Shown in pieces: positions 1-13,300 of a stretch of DNA of 64,000 bases. Below the pieces are notes generated by a model that saw nothing but the letters and a program-made list of their open reading frames with translations, searched no databases and had not been told where the DNA came from. How positions within the stretch are numbered: position 1 is the stretch's first letter; every line of letters starts with the position of its first letter. The stretch comes from Hydractinia symbiolongicarpus. Its lineage: Eukaryota; Cnidaria; Hydrozoa; Anthoathecata; Hydractiniidae. Location: positions 20,653,001 to 20,717,000 of the forward strand of contig NC_079882.1 in assembly GCF_029227915.1 (NCBI RefSeq). Reading direction: 5' to 3'. A program made the position numbers and the translations under genes.

Positions 1-83
1 TCCGTAAATTGTTACGCAACGTATGAGCTAAGCCAAACTATATGCTTTGCAACATTCCATTTTTTGCAACATTCTATGTACAG

Positions 84-3000
84 ATCAAACAAATATCAGT
101 GAATTTGGTTGAATACATCGAAGAAGTGTTCTTAAAAGTTGGAAAGCATCTTCCTTCTGGTGGAATTATAAAACGCACGGAGGAGAATCTAGGTAAGTTT
201 GTATCTCTTTCTTTCCGTTGTTTTAAAACACGTTATACTTCTTAGATTTTTGCCCCGACGAGAAAGTATTTTTCATTCTACCACTGCTACCAAAGCTGAT
301 TTGAGCTATTTGTTTGTTTTTAATTGGACCAATCATAGTGGAATTTATGCCGCCGCTGTAAAAGCAAAGGATGCTGAGCTCCCTGTTCGCTTTTGTGTTA
401 ATAGCGTTATATTTTTCTGTGTATGTAGGCGCAGGAATTTTTTTATTAGAGTCGCAAAATTCTTGACGCACTTTGTGCTTCTTGTGTTAACTTTTTAGAT
501 GTCGAAATCAGTGCAATTGATACGAAACGATTTAATGGCTACAGTTTTGAAAATGGGCAAGGAAAGAATGAAATAGTCTTACCAAAAACCATATTTCAAA
601 ATTTTTCTTCAGGTATTTTGTTGTTAGTTCAGTTTAAAAGTTGTACATTTATTTTGTGATGTTCTAATATTTCACTTATCATCTGTTTTTAGACAAAGCT
701 GTTATAGTAGGGATGATATTTCGAACGCCAAGATCTTTCGAATCATTCGAGTAGGTGTCACTATTTTCGTTTATGACATCACCCTAAGCTGACGATAGAA
801 TGACATGTCAACATAGCTTATTGTCTTTTCTTTTAGTGATCACTTCGAGCCAGCTGAAGATATAATATCATTGTCAGTGGAACCTTCTGTTGAATATAAT
901 TTGGTTGAAAACCCCCTCTCCTATCAGCTACAGGTTAAAGAGGTATGTTAACTGCGTGAGGAACTATTTTGCTGTACTTTTGTTCCAGCTTTTCTGCACC
1001 AATTACAATTATTGTGTTGATTTTAGAACAACTTTTCTGGGTATAAATGCGTGTTTTGGAATAACAGGTAAATCTTGTACTTTTATGGATTTGTCACTGT
1101 CTGCACGAAAACTCGAGGAAAAAAAAATAATAAGCGAGTCATTGGATACCCTCATGTAGCTTGTAATTTAAAAAGCGGAAATACACAATTCACTCAAATT
1201 TGTTCATTACTCAGGTACTATCCAATTTAGACCTGAACTTTAGTAAGTCAAAAGTACTAGACAACGAACAACAAAAATTTCTCTTCCATAGCCATTATGC
1301 TGAAATTTTAATACCTAAATTTCTGTACCGAGAAATTTAGATCTTTATCAACTTTAACGTTCTTTACACTTCCTAGCGATTGGGATGAGTACGGTTGCAG
1401 AGTTTCTCATGTCAATGGAACATCAGTCACGTGCAATTGCAATCCATGACTTCATTTTCTGTCTTAATGCAAGTGAAAGGATTTGAGGTTTGTCTTTGTT
1501 GGTTAATCTAAAATATTATCTACTACTTGACATACTGGCTAACAAGCATTCGCACATCTACTTTGAATTGACTGGTTACAGTAGATGAAGATGCCTTACG
1601 CAGTGTAGTAGGTTCGTTTTCCTAGTTCTGGAGATTTGGGGTCGATTCCCACTTACTGCCAGGCAGTAAGTTAGTGATGCACAAAATAGCACTTAAACGT
1701 GCGAAATCCTGTATTTGATTGTTGAGGTATGTTAACTTGATCTTACAGACACGCAATGTTTACGTTATTATAATCATGTGTTGTAGATTCCTTCTAAACA
1801 TCAGTTCATTCTCAGCCTTATCACTTATATTGGTTGTGGAGCATCAATCACAGCTTGTATGGCTTTGATACTTTCGTACATGATGTGCGGGTAAGTGCTC
1901 TACGCATAATTTTAATGAACTTTTACGAGTTAACAATTTGTCGGTATCATTTTTTCCTTTCTACCTTTAGCCGATTAGCGAAGATCGATCGGAATATTAT
2001 TCATATAAATTTAGCCTTAGCAATCGCCATTGCAAATGGACTGTTTATTGCCGCTGATTCCGTCTTCAAGTATCAGGTAATATATGAATACATGTCTAAC
2101 AGTGGTTGGGTGTAAAAGTAAGATTACTATTGGATGATATAACAAAGGTTTTCTTTATATTGTTGTTTTTAGCATTTATGTTTTGGTGTGTCTGTTGCCA
2201 TGTTCTACACGTATTTGGCTTCTTTCTTCTGGATGCTGGTCGAAGGAATTCATGTGTATCTGATGATTATTAAAGTATTTAAAAGTTCACGTCAGATGAG
2301 GGTATATATGGTGATTGGGTGGGGTGAGTAGAAATTATTTGATTGCTTAGTTTTTCGCTCTGGGAAAAAAAGTATTTTTGACGATACCGTTTATGTTTTT
2401 AGTATTGCCAGCCATTATTGTTACCCTGACAGCTTTTAAATTTCATGAGAATTTTACACGAGAGGATTTTTGTTGGTTATCTCTGGAGAATGAAGTAATC
2501 TGGGTATTTGTAGGCCCAGCGCTGTTTGTGCTCGTTGTCAACACTATTATACTGATCGCTACTTTAAACGCGTCTCATAAGATGTCCGTTGACGAAACCG
2601 AATTCAGTAGATTACAACGAATAGCACGTCTTACACTGCTTCTTATGCCTATATTTGGATTGACATGGGTGTTTGGAGTGTTGGCTGTAAACAAACAGCT
2701 TCTTATCTTTCAGTATGTGTTTGTGGGTATTAATGCATTTCAAGGTGTTTTTATTTTTATTTGTTACTGTTTGCTAAACAATGAAGTTAAACGGGAGTAC
2801 CAAAGAGTGAGACGAAAATCTCAGTATTCTTCATCAAAGTCAAATGGTGTTTCAGAGAATGGGTTTTCTACCTACATTCATCCGTATCAACGTAGGCGAC
2901 TAAAGGGAGCACTGTCAGTAGAGGACAGTTTAGCTGCCGTGCAACTGACTAAATACGACACGACTTATCCAACATATTATGCTCCGGACAGTAGAAGAGA

Positions 3001-3295
3001 GCCGAGCGAAAATTTCTCAGATACACTCACAAAAAGATTAAAGAAACAGTATTCGATCGAGCTTCTGCAACTGCAACAGAATGATGCTGATGACGATACA
3101 AGAGATGTTGCGTCTGTCTGCAGTTTGTTACCTCACGAGGAAGCTGATTTTAACTTTCGCTCTAGCACGTTTCTAGACGCAGCTTCGAATAGTGACAAAC
3201 AGTCGACAATCGCTAGTGAAATGTTAGACGATAACACACCCTATAAAACTTTTCATAATACCAATGGCCTTGTTTTAAAAGCTTATCAGGTGTAA
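84..3295 (+). CDS. Adhesion G-protein-coupled receptor, 3' part (5' end outside window; one frameshift)
   Basis: Exons read from GT/AG sites and phase: 84-192, 499-612, 693-750, 837-942, 1027-1067, 1377-1487, 1787-1890, 1971-2076, 2173-2323, 2403-3295 (stop 3293-3295). The first five exons and the start of the sixth give the end of a GAIN domain and a GPS motif with YKCVFWN, then a C-x-C just before the cleavage site. Exons from 1787 on give seven membrane segments: TM1 ends at LILSYMMC, TM2 is around INLALAIAIANG, TM3 is in MFYTYLASFFWMLVEG, and the last exon holds TM5-7 (FGLTWVFGVLAV in TM6) and a ~160-residue tail. Adhesion GPCRs self-cleave at the GPS and signal at the plasma membrane. 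All junction phases agree only if exon 1377-1487 had one more base; a base is missing at 1444-1446, where the conserved His codon should be. Subfamily is not determined; upstream exons lie before position 1. Confidence 0.88.
1590..1671 (+). repeat. tRNA-like (SINE-type) segment in a GPCR intron
   Basis: A B-box-like GGTCGATTCCC lies at about 1640-1650, with a weaker A-box-like stretch (TAGTAGGTTCG) about 30 bases upstream. It is followed by a near-perfect hairpin (ACTTACTGCC-A-GGCAGTAAGT, 1651-1671). This looks like a tRNA-derived SINE relic; I see no complete cloverleaf. Confidence 0.4.
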
Positions 3296-4341
3296 AAGAT
3301 TACCAATGTAATCAAAATTGCACGACAACATTAAAAGCATTTGTCTTGCTTTTACTGTAAAAAACGCTGTATCTATATTTCTTTTTTAAATGTAAATATT
3401 CTAGTTCCCTTCTATTATTCCTAAACCATTCTTAAGTATGTTTATCTTCCTAAACATCGTGTTTTATCTATATCTACAACGACGTCACTCGTACCCAACC
3501 CTCTTTTCATTAGCTGCCTTTAGCTTTTGCTTTTCTCTAACTTGTCCTTGTGAAGTTCCTCAAAAACTAATTTTAAATTGAAAGAAGTATAACTGCCCAA
3601 CTGTCCTAAAATGATGTAAAAACTGGATGTAAAAAACGTGAAATCCCAAAATAGTGTTCCGGGTTCCCTCCGCATTAAAAAACCGTGAAAAAAGTGAGGC
3701 TTGAGGGAAAACACAGCATGAAGGAAATTATCATAAAAAGTAATGATTTTTTTATTTTAAAGTAAGTTTCACTTTTTTGCTTCACCTATTTCGTGAGTTT
3801 GTGTCTGAATGGAAAGAAGTACACAAGCAAGGATTTCTGGATGACATTTTTTTTCGTAGTTAGCTAAATAGAATAGAAAAAACTAGAAGATAGAAGAAAC
3901 TTTTCGCAGTTTTAAAGGGGACTTGCTTTACCAATTTTGGACCCGTTAGAAAGTCAGATTCTGCAAAATTAAACTGGTGAGGCGGAAGAATCTCAGATAA
4001 AACCTAAGCCGATGCTGGCTGATAGAAAAAATCATTTCACCTAAGTTGTTGAAAGAGATAAAACCCTGGGATGAGATTGGTAAGTTGTCAGCTGCGTTTA
4101 GTAAAACAACTAAATTTCTGGGGAAAAAAGAAAACATTGGATCATGGCAACTACTAAACGGGCAAAGTTTCGGCACAAATGTTAGTGTTAATTAAATGAA
4201 AGTAACCTCGTGGTGAGTTTTAATTAACTGAAGAATGGACGAACGAACTGCAAGAGGACGAGGCTTAAGTGAGAGGCTGGGCTTAGCTCAAACTAATAAA
4301 ACAGTTTATCGTTTTAAAGATATTTGTTAGGGTTAGGATTA

Positions 4342-4664
4342 TACAGTTGACTACACAAAAAAGAAATTCTATTTAAAAAACTGTCAAATATTTGATTGCT
4401 TCATTGTAGAGACGATCTCTTTCGACAATACGAGTTGCATCACCAAGTTCTTTTCTCAAGTCGACAAATTGAATTTGTCAAAGCCCTGTTTACACTCTAA
4501 ATTCAAATTAGGAAGAGAATCGTGCTGGAGGGACTGACAAACTGTTCAAATAATAGAAAATTTAGAATTAGAGAAATTCGAATTGTGGAAAGTTTTTTGT
4601 AAGAGTTTCTTAAGGAAAATTTACGGTGACGAGCACTTGTTCGAATTAGAGGGAGTCAACTGTA
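4342..4664. mobile_element. pogo/Tigger-like MITE relic
   Basis: The left end reads TACAGTTGACT and the right end is its exact inverse, AGTCAACTGTA (4654-4664). Both ends begin or finish with TA, as expected for Tc1/mariner/pogo TA target sites. The subterminal sequence holds TCGAATTAGAG-type blocks typical of pogo-like ends. It has no coding capacity. Confidence 0.5.
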
Positions 4665-6304
4665 TGTGGTAAAAGGCTACACTTTTTTAAAAGCAACCAG
4701 TTACAAAAGTATTTGTTTTTTTATAAGTAGAGATTTCTAAGAATCATAACATCGTGTCTCTAAAAAATATTACCCTGAGAGACTTGCTCAAAAAATAATT
4801 ATAGAGCGAGTCCAAGCTTGTCTCGATTGTCATGCGTCATAAATTAAGAGTTCTTGTCAGTTCTGTTTTGTTATCTGATACTTGATCAACAAGCACTCAA
4901 TTCTCCTCGTGAATGCAATTATTAGTTTACAGGGTACAAAACGCTCGTTCAAAAACTTATGTGGACACAACTTGTCTAGCGCGGAACTTTGGTTATCTGC
5001 GAAATTCATCCTGTGACAATTAGTCCCATCCCTAAGTTAGAAAACTAGCACAAAATTTACTCACGTTTTAGCCACTAAACCCTAATACCAATTTATCAAC
5101 TTGATCGACGAGACAAATGAATATTGTCCAAAGTCCAAAAAGTTACATTTTGCGGGTATTAATTTTTGCAAATAGGACCTTAAATGTTTGGCGAGTACAT
5201 AATTTTGCGAAAATTAACATTGGGTTGTATAGCTGTGTGCTGCTTGAGAAAAATATTTTGAAAGTCATCATCGGATTTGAAGGGAAAATCATCAGCAAAA
5301 CAAATTAAGGTATGGGAAAAATTAGTTACATCTGCTTTTAATCCGGAATAGATGTCATTCATTCGCACTGGATGCGAACAGTCAGTGTGGGGTTTTTTTT
5401 TTTTGGTTAATGGTACGATAGATAAGGAATATCAGTTTTATTGTTACAATAAAAAAGAAATAAACTATTACAAGTTTTTAAATATATCACCTGATAAATA
5501 TATACCAACTTCTCGTTGACGATTTGACCAAAAAAGTCCCTGCAGAACACAGAACAATGTCAGCTAGGAATGTCTGCAAGTGAAGGGTTTCTGCAGAAAA
5601 TATGTTATAGTACTTCCGTTGACTCAGCATACATTACATGACTTTTTACCCGGCATTTCATAGCTGAAATACAAGACACATTATTATCACCCTCAAATAT
5701 AATCTTATCCCAAAGAGATCTGGGAAAGAGATGACTGACACAGATTCCTTGATACCCAGCCAAAGTATAGAAACACATAAAAATTTTATGCAAAAAGAAA
5801 AGAAAAGAAAAAAGAAACGAGAGATGAAGAAAACCTTTCACAATATAATGCTCCCAATAAAGTGACCATTGACAGATTGGAATGCGCTGATTTACTTGGT
5901 TTAAACAAGTACAGGCGAGTATTGTACCCATGGTTAAGTATAAAAAATAGGATAATTTTATGAAATATTTTAATGAAGATGCTATCACAAATATGCTAAA
6001 AGTCATTTTGAATTAGAAAACGCTAATCCCTGCTGTCATCTTGAAATGTGTCTATCCTTCTTAGTGAATGTCCAGTACTTATTACTCCGTATATAGATAT
6101 AAATATACACAAATCCGAATATGTAGTGTATTACAAGTCAATTTGATGCATCACAAAGCTTTCAAGACAAAAGATCATTCACCAAAGAAGACGTTGGCTG
6201 TACCGAACTTGAAGGTTGAATAGGAACACTCCTAAAAGGTAAATATGCGAAGTTAGAACTTTGACGATGAAAGTTCGTTGTTTACGTAAAATAAATTGAA
6301 AGAA

Positions 6305-6731
6305 AAAAGCTTGTCCACTCTCGATAAGTGGAACTAATTTCCCCGGTCCCTTGGATTTGCATTAAAAATCTCTCTTATTTTATTCGGATGAGTGGAACCC
6401 TCGATAAGTGGAACTTTTGATAAGTTGAACCATTATTTTGTTCCCTTGAGCAATATTTATTCATATAAGTGGAAATTAAAAGAAAAATTATCTACAGTAC
6501 GTGCGAATCATTTTAATCAAAACATTCTTTTTTTTTTTTTGAATGCGAACATTCAATTGCTTTCAAGTAATTAAAACATAAAAACTATATCAGCAGTCAC
6601 ATTGTTCCTTCCCCTGTTTTTGATTATTCGTAAATTCCTCGGTCTCCTGAGATTTCAGATAAGGGAGAAGTTCGATAAGTGGAACCATTTTTTCGGTTCC
6701 GTGGAGGTTCCACTTATCTAGAGTAGACTGT
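6305..6731. repeat. Degenerate pogo-like element with repeated GATAAGTGGAAC blocks
   Basis: GATAAGTGGAAC or close variants occur near 6322, 6398, 6415 and 6672 in direct orientation, and inverted near 6710 (GGTTCCACTTATC). The right edge ends AGAGTAGACTGTA, the inverse of a typical pogo/Tigger terminus (TACAGTCTACTCT). The left edge has a related TCCACTCTCGATAAG but lacks the terminal bases. Confidence 0.45.
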
Positions 6732-7324
6732 ATTAGCAAAATTTAATTTTTGTCAACCTTCTATTGGCAAGAGACAAAAAAAAATTTTATAAGTGCACAC
6801 ACCCTATTTTTCTGACATTTTTTTAAAATTCCTGGACAATTCCCTCTTAATTTCATCTATTTGGGAATAAAACGTTACAACTAATGGAACCCCTTTATTT
6901 ACCATAAAAAATAAATGTAAGCATTAAAAAAAACACAGACTGTAACAAATTGTTATTTTTGAACAAAGTTAAAATTCAATCCTTGTCAATATTTTCAAAA
7001 ATGAAATAATTTGCTGATATGCTTGACTCTTCCTGACATTTGACAATTTTTTAAAAAATCCTGACAAGTCGTGTCTTTTCTGATAAAATGGACACCTAGA
7101 ATTAAACCCCAAAACTCTGCGAAATCGCCTAATGCCGCACGACAAACATTTAATCGACACTAAGTGAGAGGAGAGAAGCTAAATATAGACAGGGTAGCAG
7201 TAAGAAAGAATGTCCTTAAACCCACCTTTCATTATTCAGCTTTGTTACTAAAAAAAAAAATAATAATAATTATTTAATGACTATCAGGAGATGAAATCGC
7301 ACTAAGGGTTTAACCCAGCTTGTA

Positions 7325-10300
7325 TCACCTACCTATAGGTGAAAACATCATTAGGTCATTTAATGGGAGAGGGGGTGGAGTGTCCACACGATCGTCGAAT
7401 GAAGACAGCAAATCGCGTTTCACTGGTTGATCTGCAAATAAATAAATCAATGAATTAATCAATAAATCAGAGCTTTACAAAGACAAGATATAATAGTGTG
7501 AAACTTACCTTCAGATATGATGGTTTTTGAAAGATACTTGTTGAAATCATAGTTCTATGAACAAGAACAAACGTAACGTTAATATTTGATAAGCGGGCAT
7601 AACGGTATAAAACAAATCTTGACGTTACCTCATCTTCATTATTCAATTCTGGTTCATTAAAAACTTCTCCGCTGTCGGTGAAAAGATTACATGCAACATC
7701 CGCAGGCTTCTAAAAATACATAAAAAATCGTTTAATTAAACCCACACGCGGTTAATCTCATACTAGACAATTTCCATTTAGGATAACTCATCCTGGGTTC
7801 CAACTTCCAAGGCAATCCCAGGATTATTTTCCCAAATGACCTCTTATGGAAATTACTACCGAGACATGTTAATTTATAGCCAATTACTAGCCAATCACTT
7901 CAGCATTCAACCATATAGTCATTGTCTCCACTAAGTTTGCAAATAAGGGGCGTACACAAGGCAAGGTAAACTTACAAACAATTTAACGCTCAATGGTCTC
8001 TGTCCTTAAGGTGTAATAAAATGGCGTACCCTTTGTGTAGTGACAGCATCAACGCTACGATATTTGGAAGGTGTTTTTCTTGTCGAACGCCGCAACGACT
8101 TCACAATTTCTTCTCCTGGATTATCAATCTTCTGTTTCATTTTGGTTTTCTGCTTTTCTGGTGAGGTTTCTTCCAAGGAATCCGCAGAAAATTCATCAAC
8201 ACTTTTCTTAACAGAAACATCAACCGGAATTACCATAGAAACTGCTGGGCTATTTTTGATGTCAGATGCATTGAAGTTGCGTAGCGAACGACGCATGGGT
8301 GTCAACACCTTCTTCCCTTCCTCATCGACGGAAGTAGTTATGATCGACACAAACGCACCAGCTGCATCACCCTACGAAGTCGCCCGCACAAGTTATAGCA
8401 TTGATAAATAACGAAAACAATCTACCATAATGGTCCGATTAAGCGCCAGCATTTTTAAGGCTCCCCCTTGAATATGCGCCCACCTGATAAAAAGGGGGTG
8501 CTTAATCGAAAACTACTTTGAGAAACTGGGCGCTTTTTGAAAATTTTACTTTCTTATATTGGAACCCTAGAAAGACAAAACTTCATTTTGTTACATCTTT
8601 AATTCAGTTTTATATTTTAGAAAAAAAAACTTTTAAAAAACTTTTTTTTTTTAATTTGTACCAAATTAGAAAAAATTTATGAGCGCCCAGCATTTTTTTA
8701 GCGCCCCACTCGATTTTGGATTTTTTGCGCCCATGCAAAAAATCCATAAATTTTTCAATAAGCGTCCAGGGCGTTTGTTCGGATCATTATGGTATATAAC
8801 CAAAGTGTCATACTTGTTGTTCTTTTAAATTCTTTGCTTTCATTTGTTCTCTGAACTTTTTAAAGTCACTTTTTCTTGTTGATGTCTTGCTTGGAGCTGG
8901 TTTCTAACATTCAAAACAAAAAGAAAGTAACACATTCATCCAGAGTCACCGACATTTTGATGGAGCTAGTGTCACTAACTGTGTCACTTTTATATACAAG
9001 AGAAGATTTACCTTAACTACTACATTTTTCTTTACTTTGGTAACTTTCTTCACAGCTTTACAGCTATCTTGTGGTTCTTCCCAATTGTTGTTTTGTAAGA
9101 CTTCCAACTCAGCGAAGCGTTTATGCACATCCTTTACCTAAAATGAGAACAAAAGCGAAATTACGATTTTGATTGCAAACAATCCTAAAAAGTAACTTCT
9201 GGGTTAACTAATTTAATTACGCAAAAAATAAACCTGAAAATATATCATTTCCCAAAAACCATCTAAATCTGACGCATGTGCAGCCTTCTCGGCAGTTTTG
9301 TCCTAAAAGGAAATATGTTAGTATACAATCAATTAAAAGATTGACGAAAAAAAAAAAACTGCTGATTTTTTTTTTACCTTATGTAATTCTATCAATTCCT
9401 TAAATTGTTTAAATCGTTTTCGCATGAACAGTTGAGCTTGTCCAATAGCTGCAAGAATATTCCCATGGTCTGGAAGCAAAAAAGATAAAAAATGCGTTCA
9501 CAAAATTTTTAAAAAACACACAAACAAAACACATTCATAAACAAGTCAGCTACATTTTATTTTCTGTACTTTGTGCATACTATTACCTTTCTCCGGTGCT
9601 GTATTCTCTTCCATTACTTTATTCCACTTTTCGCAACAAGAAGAGAACTTTTCTTCCTCGCTGGAGACTAATGCCGTGAAATGGTTGACACTCTTTTTCA
9701 TATCAGGTGGTGTCCTCAGCAAGTCAACTTTACTTTGTAACTTTGGCGATTCGATACGCTGTGCAACTGGATCTTCCACCTTGCTTAGAAAATTCTTAGG
9801 ATTTGGAGTTAAGCTGTTTCTTTTGGAACTTGTGATTCTTGCTGGGGTAATACCCTCTCTTTCTTTAAACAAAGCAACCGGCGTTTTGGGCGTATCTAAG
9901 TCACCATTTGATGTGATTTTACTACGTACCAATCGAGCAGATTTACGAAGCGAATCTACTTTTGGATAAACCTTTACACATTCGGGCGTACCATCAACGC
10001 TATTGGCTTTTTCAGATGTATTTGGAGACAAAGTTTTTTCCTCACCACTAACTTCTGATTGAATTTGCCCATCTAAAAACTTTCTTGGAGAAAGAGCGTC
10101 CCTATCGAATTTAAAATTAATAAAAGCTAGTCCTTGTGGTGGCTCGAACGTTGTAGGCTCATCAACTATTGCTTCTACAGGGAGGTCGATGACTTCAATA
10201 CTTTCAGCTTGTTTTTGTTCAATGTCATTTAAATCTTTTGGCGAAGAGGTTTTATTATTTTCAATGTTTTCACTTACATTAGGTTGTGTTGATGGCTTAG

Positions 10301-13300
10301 AGCCAACTTCACTAAAGTTTTTAGTCTTCTCCCTTTTATTTTCAACATTTTTTTTACCTCTTAAAATACGCGTAACAGGTTCATTTTCAGTTCTCCCGAC
10401 TTTCTTATCATTGTCTAACGTTTTGCTAACATTTGAAGTAGATCTTGTTTGAATAATCCTGTTCTTTTGTGGCGGTTTTTTTGTTAAAGATGGTTCTATA
10501 GGGATAAAAAGTACAATAAAAACAAGAACAGCAAAAAGAAAAGAAAAAAAGAAAAATAAAGATGTTGAGCTTACGAGACTTTTTCCAACCTAGGCTCTGT
10601 TTTTGACTTGTCTGATTGATCTCCACATTTACGTTCCTTTCTCTTAAAACCTAAAAAACATCAAGTACAGATCCTATAAGCAAAAAACCTGATGACTAAA
10701 AAAAACCTCAACTTTAAGTGAAAATATATTCAGGAGTGTTCACCAAAACTTTCTAGCAGCAATTTTAAGAGTAGTGGCTACTTTGCCCAATGTGCAACTT
10801 TCCATTGATAACGAGTAGACATTTATTTACAAATTCAGCATTCCTGAATAACCTTTTTTGGAAGGTTAACGAGACAATGTAAATAGTGTCTTTGTCTTGC
10901 TTTTGTTTAAGTCAGGAGAAATGGCATGCCAACTGAAAACCCTTTTTCAGAAAACAAGACAGAAAATAGTTTAAAATGATTCTCTCATGCCATTAATATT
11001 TTAATATAATAATATTATTATTTAACTTGAAAGTGTCTCGGATACGGAATCAAACAAATCAACCGCTCCTTTTGTGTAATGTAACAATTTAATAAGATGA
11101 CGGAAATAAATTAAATTCAACATTCTCCAAAGAAGCAAATATCAAAATATTAGATAAAAAAATAACCTTTGGTTTTGTCGGCTGTTTCGTTGAGTCGATT
11201 TTCTTTCCCACAATGATGATATTCTCCTTCTGATTCCTCCTCCGATTCTCATCTTTATAAATATTGTTATCTTTGTGTACTACATGCTTGACAACAAATG
11301 CTATAAAATACAGAAAGAAACTGGATCAAAACAAGAGTTCAAAGTAACATACAAGCTTTTTTTATAAGCTTGACATTTTTGAGCATCCGTAGGTCATTTT
11401 TTAAGCAAATGCTAAGCATTTTTTGAAGCCTAAGAAGACGTTGTGAAGTTTTTTTGTTTCGTGTACAGTTTCTTTCTACTCTTTAGGTTTTAATTAACCA
11501 ATGTATAGTGAGAAATAATGTAATATATTTTTTTCCACAAAAGCATATTTGGAGCCTGATCATGTGCTTTTCATAAGCACGTTCCAATAAGTATTGAGCC
11601 TGAAGAAGTACTTTTCATAAGCATCATTTAGCCTGATTTTGGAATTTCAATTACTTATAAAAAAAGACACATGTGGTACAGGTTCGACACTTTTCTTTAA
11701 AAGAAAATTCCAAGAGATTTCAGGATTTTTTTCCTAATATTTCTCGGAAAAATTCCACTTTGAGTTGGGCACAATACCATCAAATGTACACAATAAAATA
11801 AACACAATAATGTTTCCAAAGATTAAAACTTTAGAAACAGGTTATATGGCAGTTTACCGCAATATGGTATTTTTCAAATGTCCTGAACCAATGCAAACAC
11901 AAAAAGCTTTTAAACATTATAAACAGTTTAGCCCCATCAAAGTTTTCCAAATTCGATCGTAAGACACAAAATGAACTTTTTTTTAGTTTAAGAGAAAGAA
12001 CAAACTCAGAAATTTACAAGAGGTGATTACCCTGCAAACAAATAATTCTATGTTACACATATATTCTATAAATGGTATAAAAGTAGGACCAGATAGAAGA
12101 CTAGGCTATTTATAGTAATCTATAACTATTTTAGGATACAAGAAAGATCCAAAAGGGTCCACGTAGTTGGAAACCCAATCCCCTGAAATTTTGTAGCCAG
12201 GTTCTATATCTAAATCCATGTTTCTGCCTGTCAAAACCTATTAGAAAAAAACGTTTGAAAATGACAATGTGAAAAGATTTGATAAACTCAGTAAACTAGG
12301 CTTGTGGCAATTTTTAAAATTGGCAACGTTAGAAAATTAGGGTGACTTATCTATGCATAAGAGATCTTGCTTTCATAGGCACATTTAGTGACTATGAAAG
12401 GCAGATAAAGTAGAAAAATGGAATTAGCAAGACTACAATTTAATTTCTAGAACTTTTTCTCAATACCAATTTGTTGTTTTTTGGTATGTTCTGATTTCTT
12501 TGAACACGAGTTCCAATTAATAGGATGTTTGCATTAAATATCTGTTACAGAATGAAGATAATAGCTTAATCTCAAAGTAATAAGGGGTTACTTTTAAAAT
12601 AAGAAGGTTGTGGTTCCTAAATAGAGGGGGTTGTTTTAAAAATAGGGGGTTCTTACCCCTCTGCCAATTATGGACTGGATTTTCTTTTCCCTACAAATCT
12701 TTTACTTTTACATAAAAGTGGAAATATTCTTAACATACATGGGACATACTTAGCAATGGTATGCATGAACAAACATTAAATATTACCTTTCGGTTTCTTG
12801 CTGGCTGCTTTCTGTTTCTCCTTTTTAATTTTCCACTCTTTAAGCATTTCTAATCTTGATGGTATGACCTTTTTAGATTTTTCAATAACTTTCGAGTCAT
12901 GAATTGATTCTGCAGAAAAAAAAAGATTAGAATTAAATTTTAAAACCCTGCACAAACTTCACAAAAGGACAGACACAAAAACAATGTGGATGTCAGTCTT
13001 TTCTAACCAGTGTAAAAGCATCTATACCATTTTTTTGACATAGCGCAACATGAGTTAATAGTATGAAAACCAGGTTTTTCGTTTGTTTTATTTCCTACCA
13101 ATAGCAAGAAGCATTAAAAACGGTATGCATATTGCTACAAAGGTGGTATGGTACACAAAGTTTCCTAAAATTATGAAAGAGTGAACACACTACTGAAGCT
13201 AATTGACTTTGCCTCTCTAAGGAAAAAATAAAACGTCTGCAAAAGATATTAGTTAATGTAAAATTTCATTCAGATCCCTAAAGTAAAGAAAAATTCAATG

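Larger units (their letters stand above)
3296..7324. other. Intergenic region between the GPCR and DLGAP5 genes
   Basis: No convincing exons were found on either strand. The region is AT-rich and holds two pogo/Tigger-like palindromic elements, listed separately. It includes the 3' UTRs of two convergent genes, the GPCR on + and DLGAP5 on -. Confidence 0.5.
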
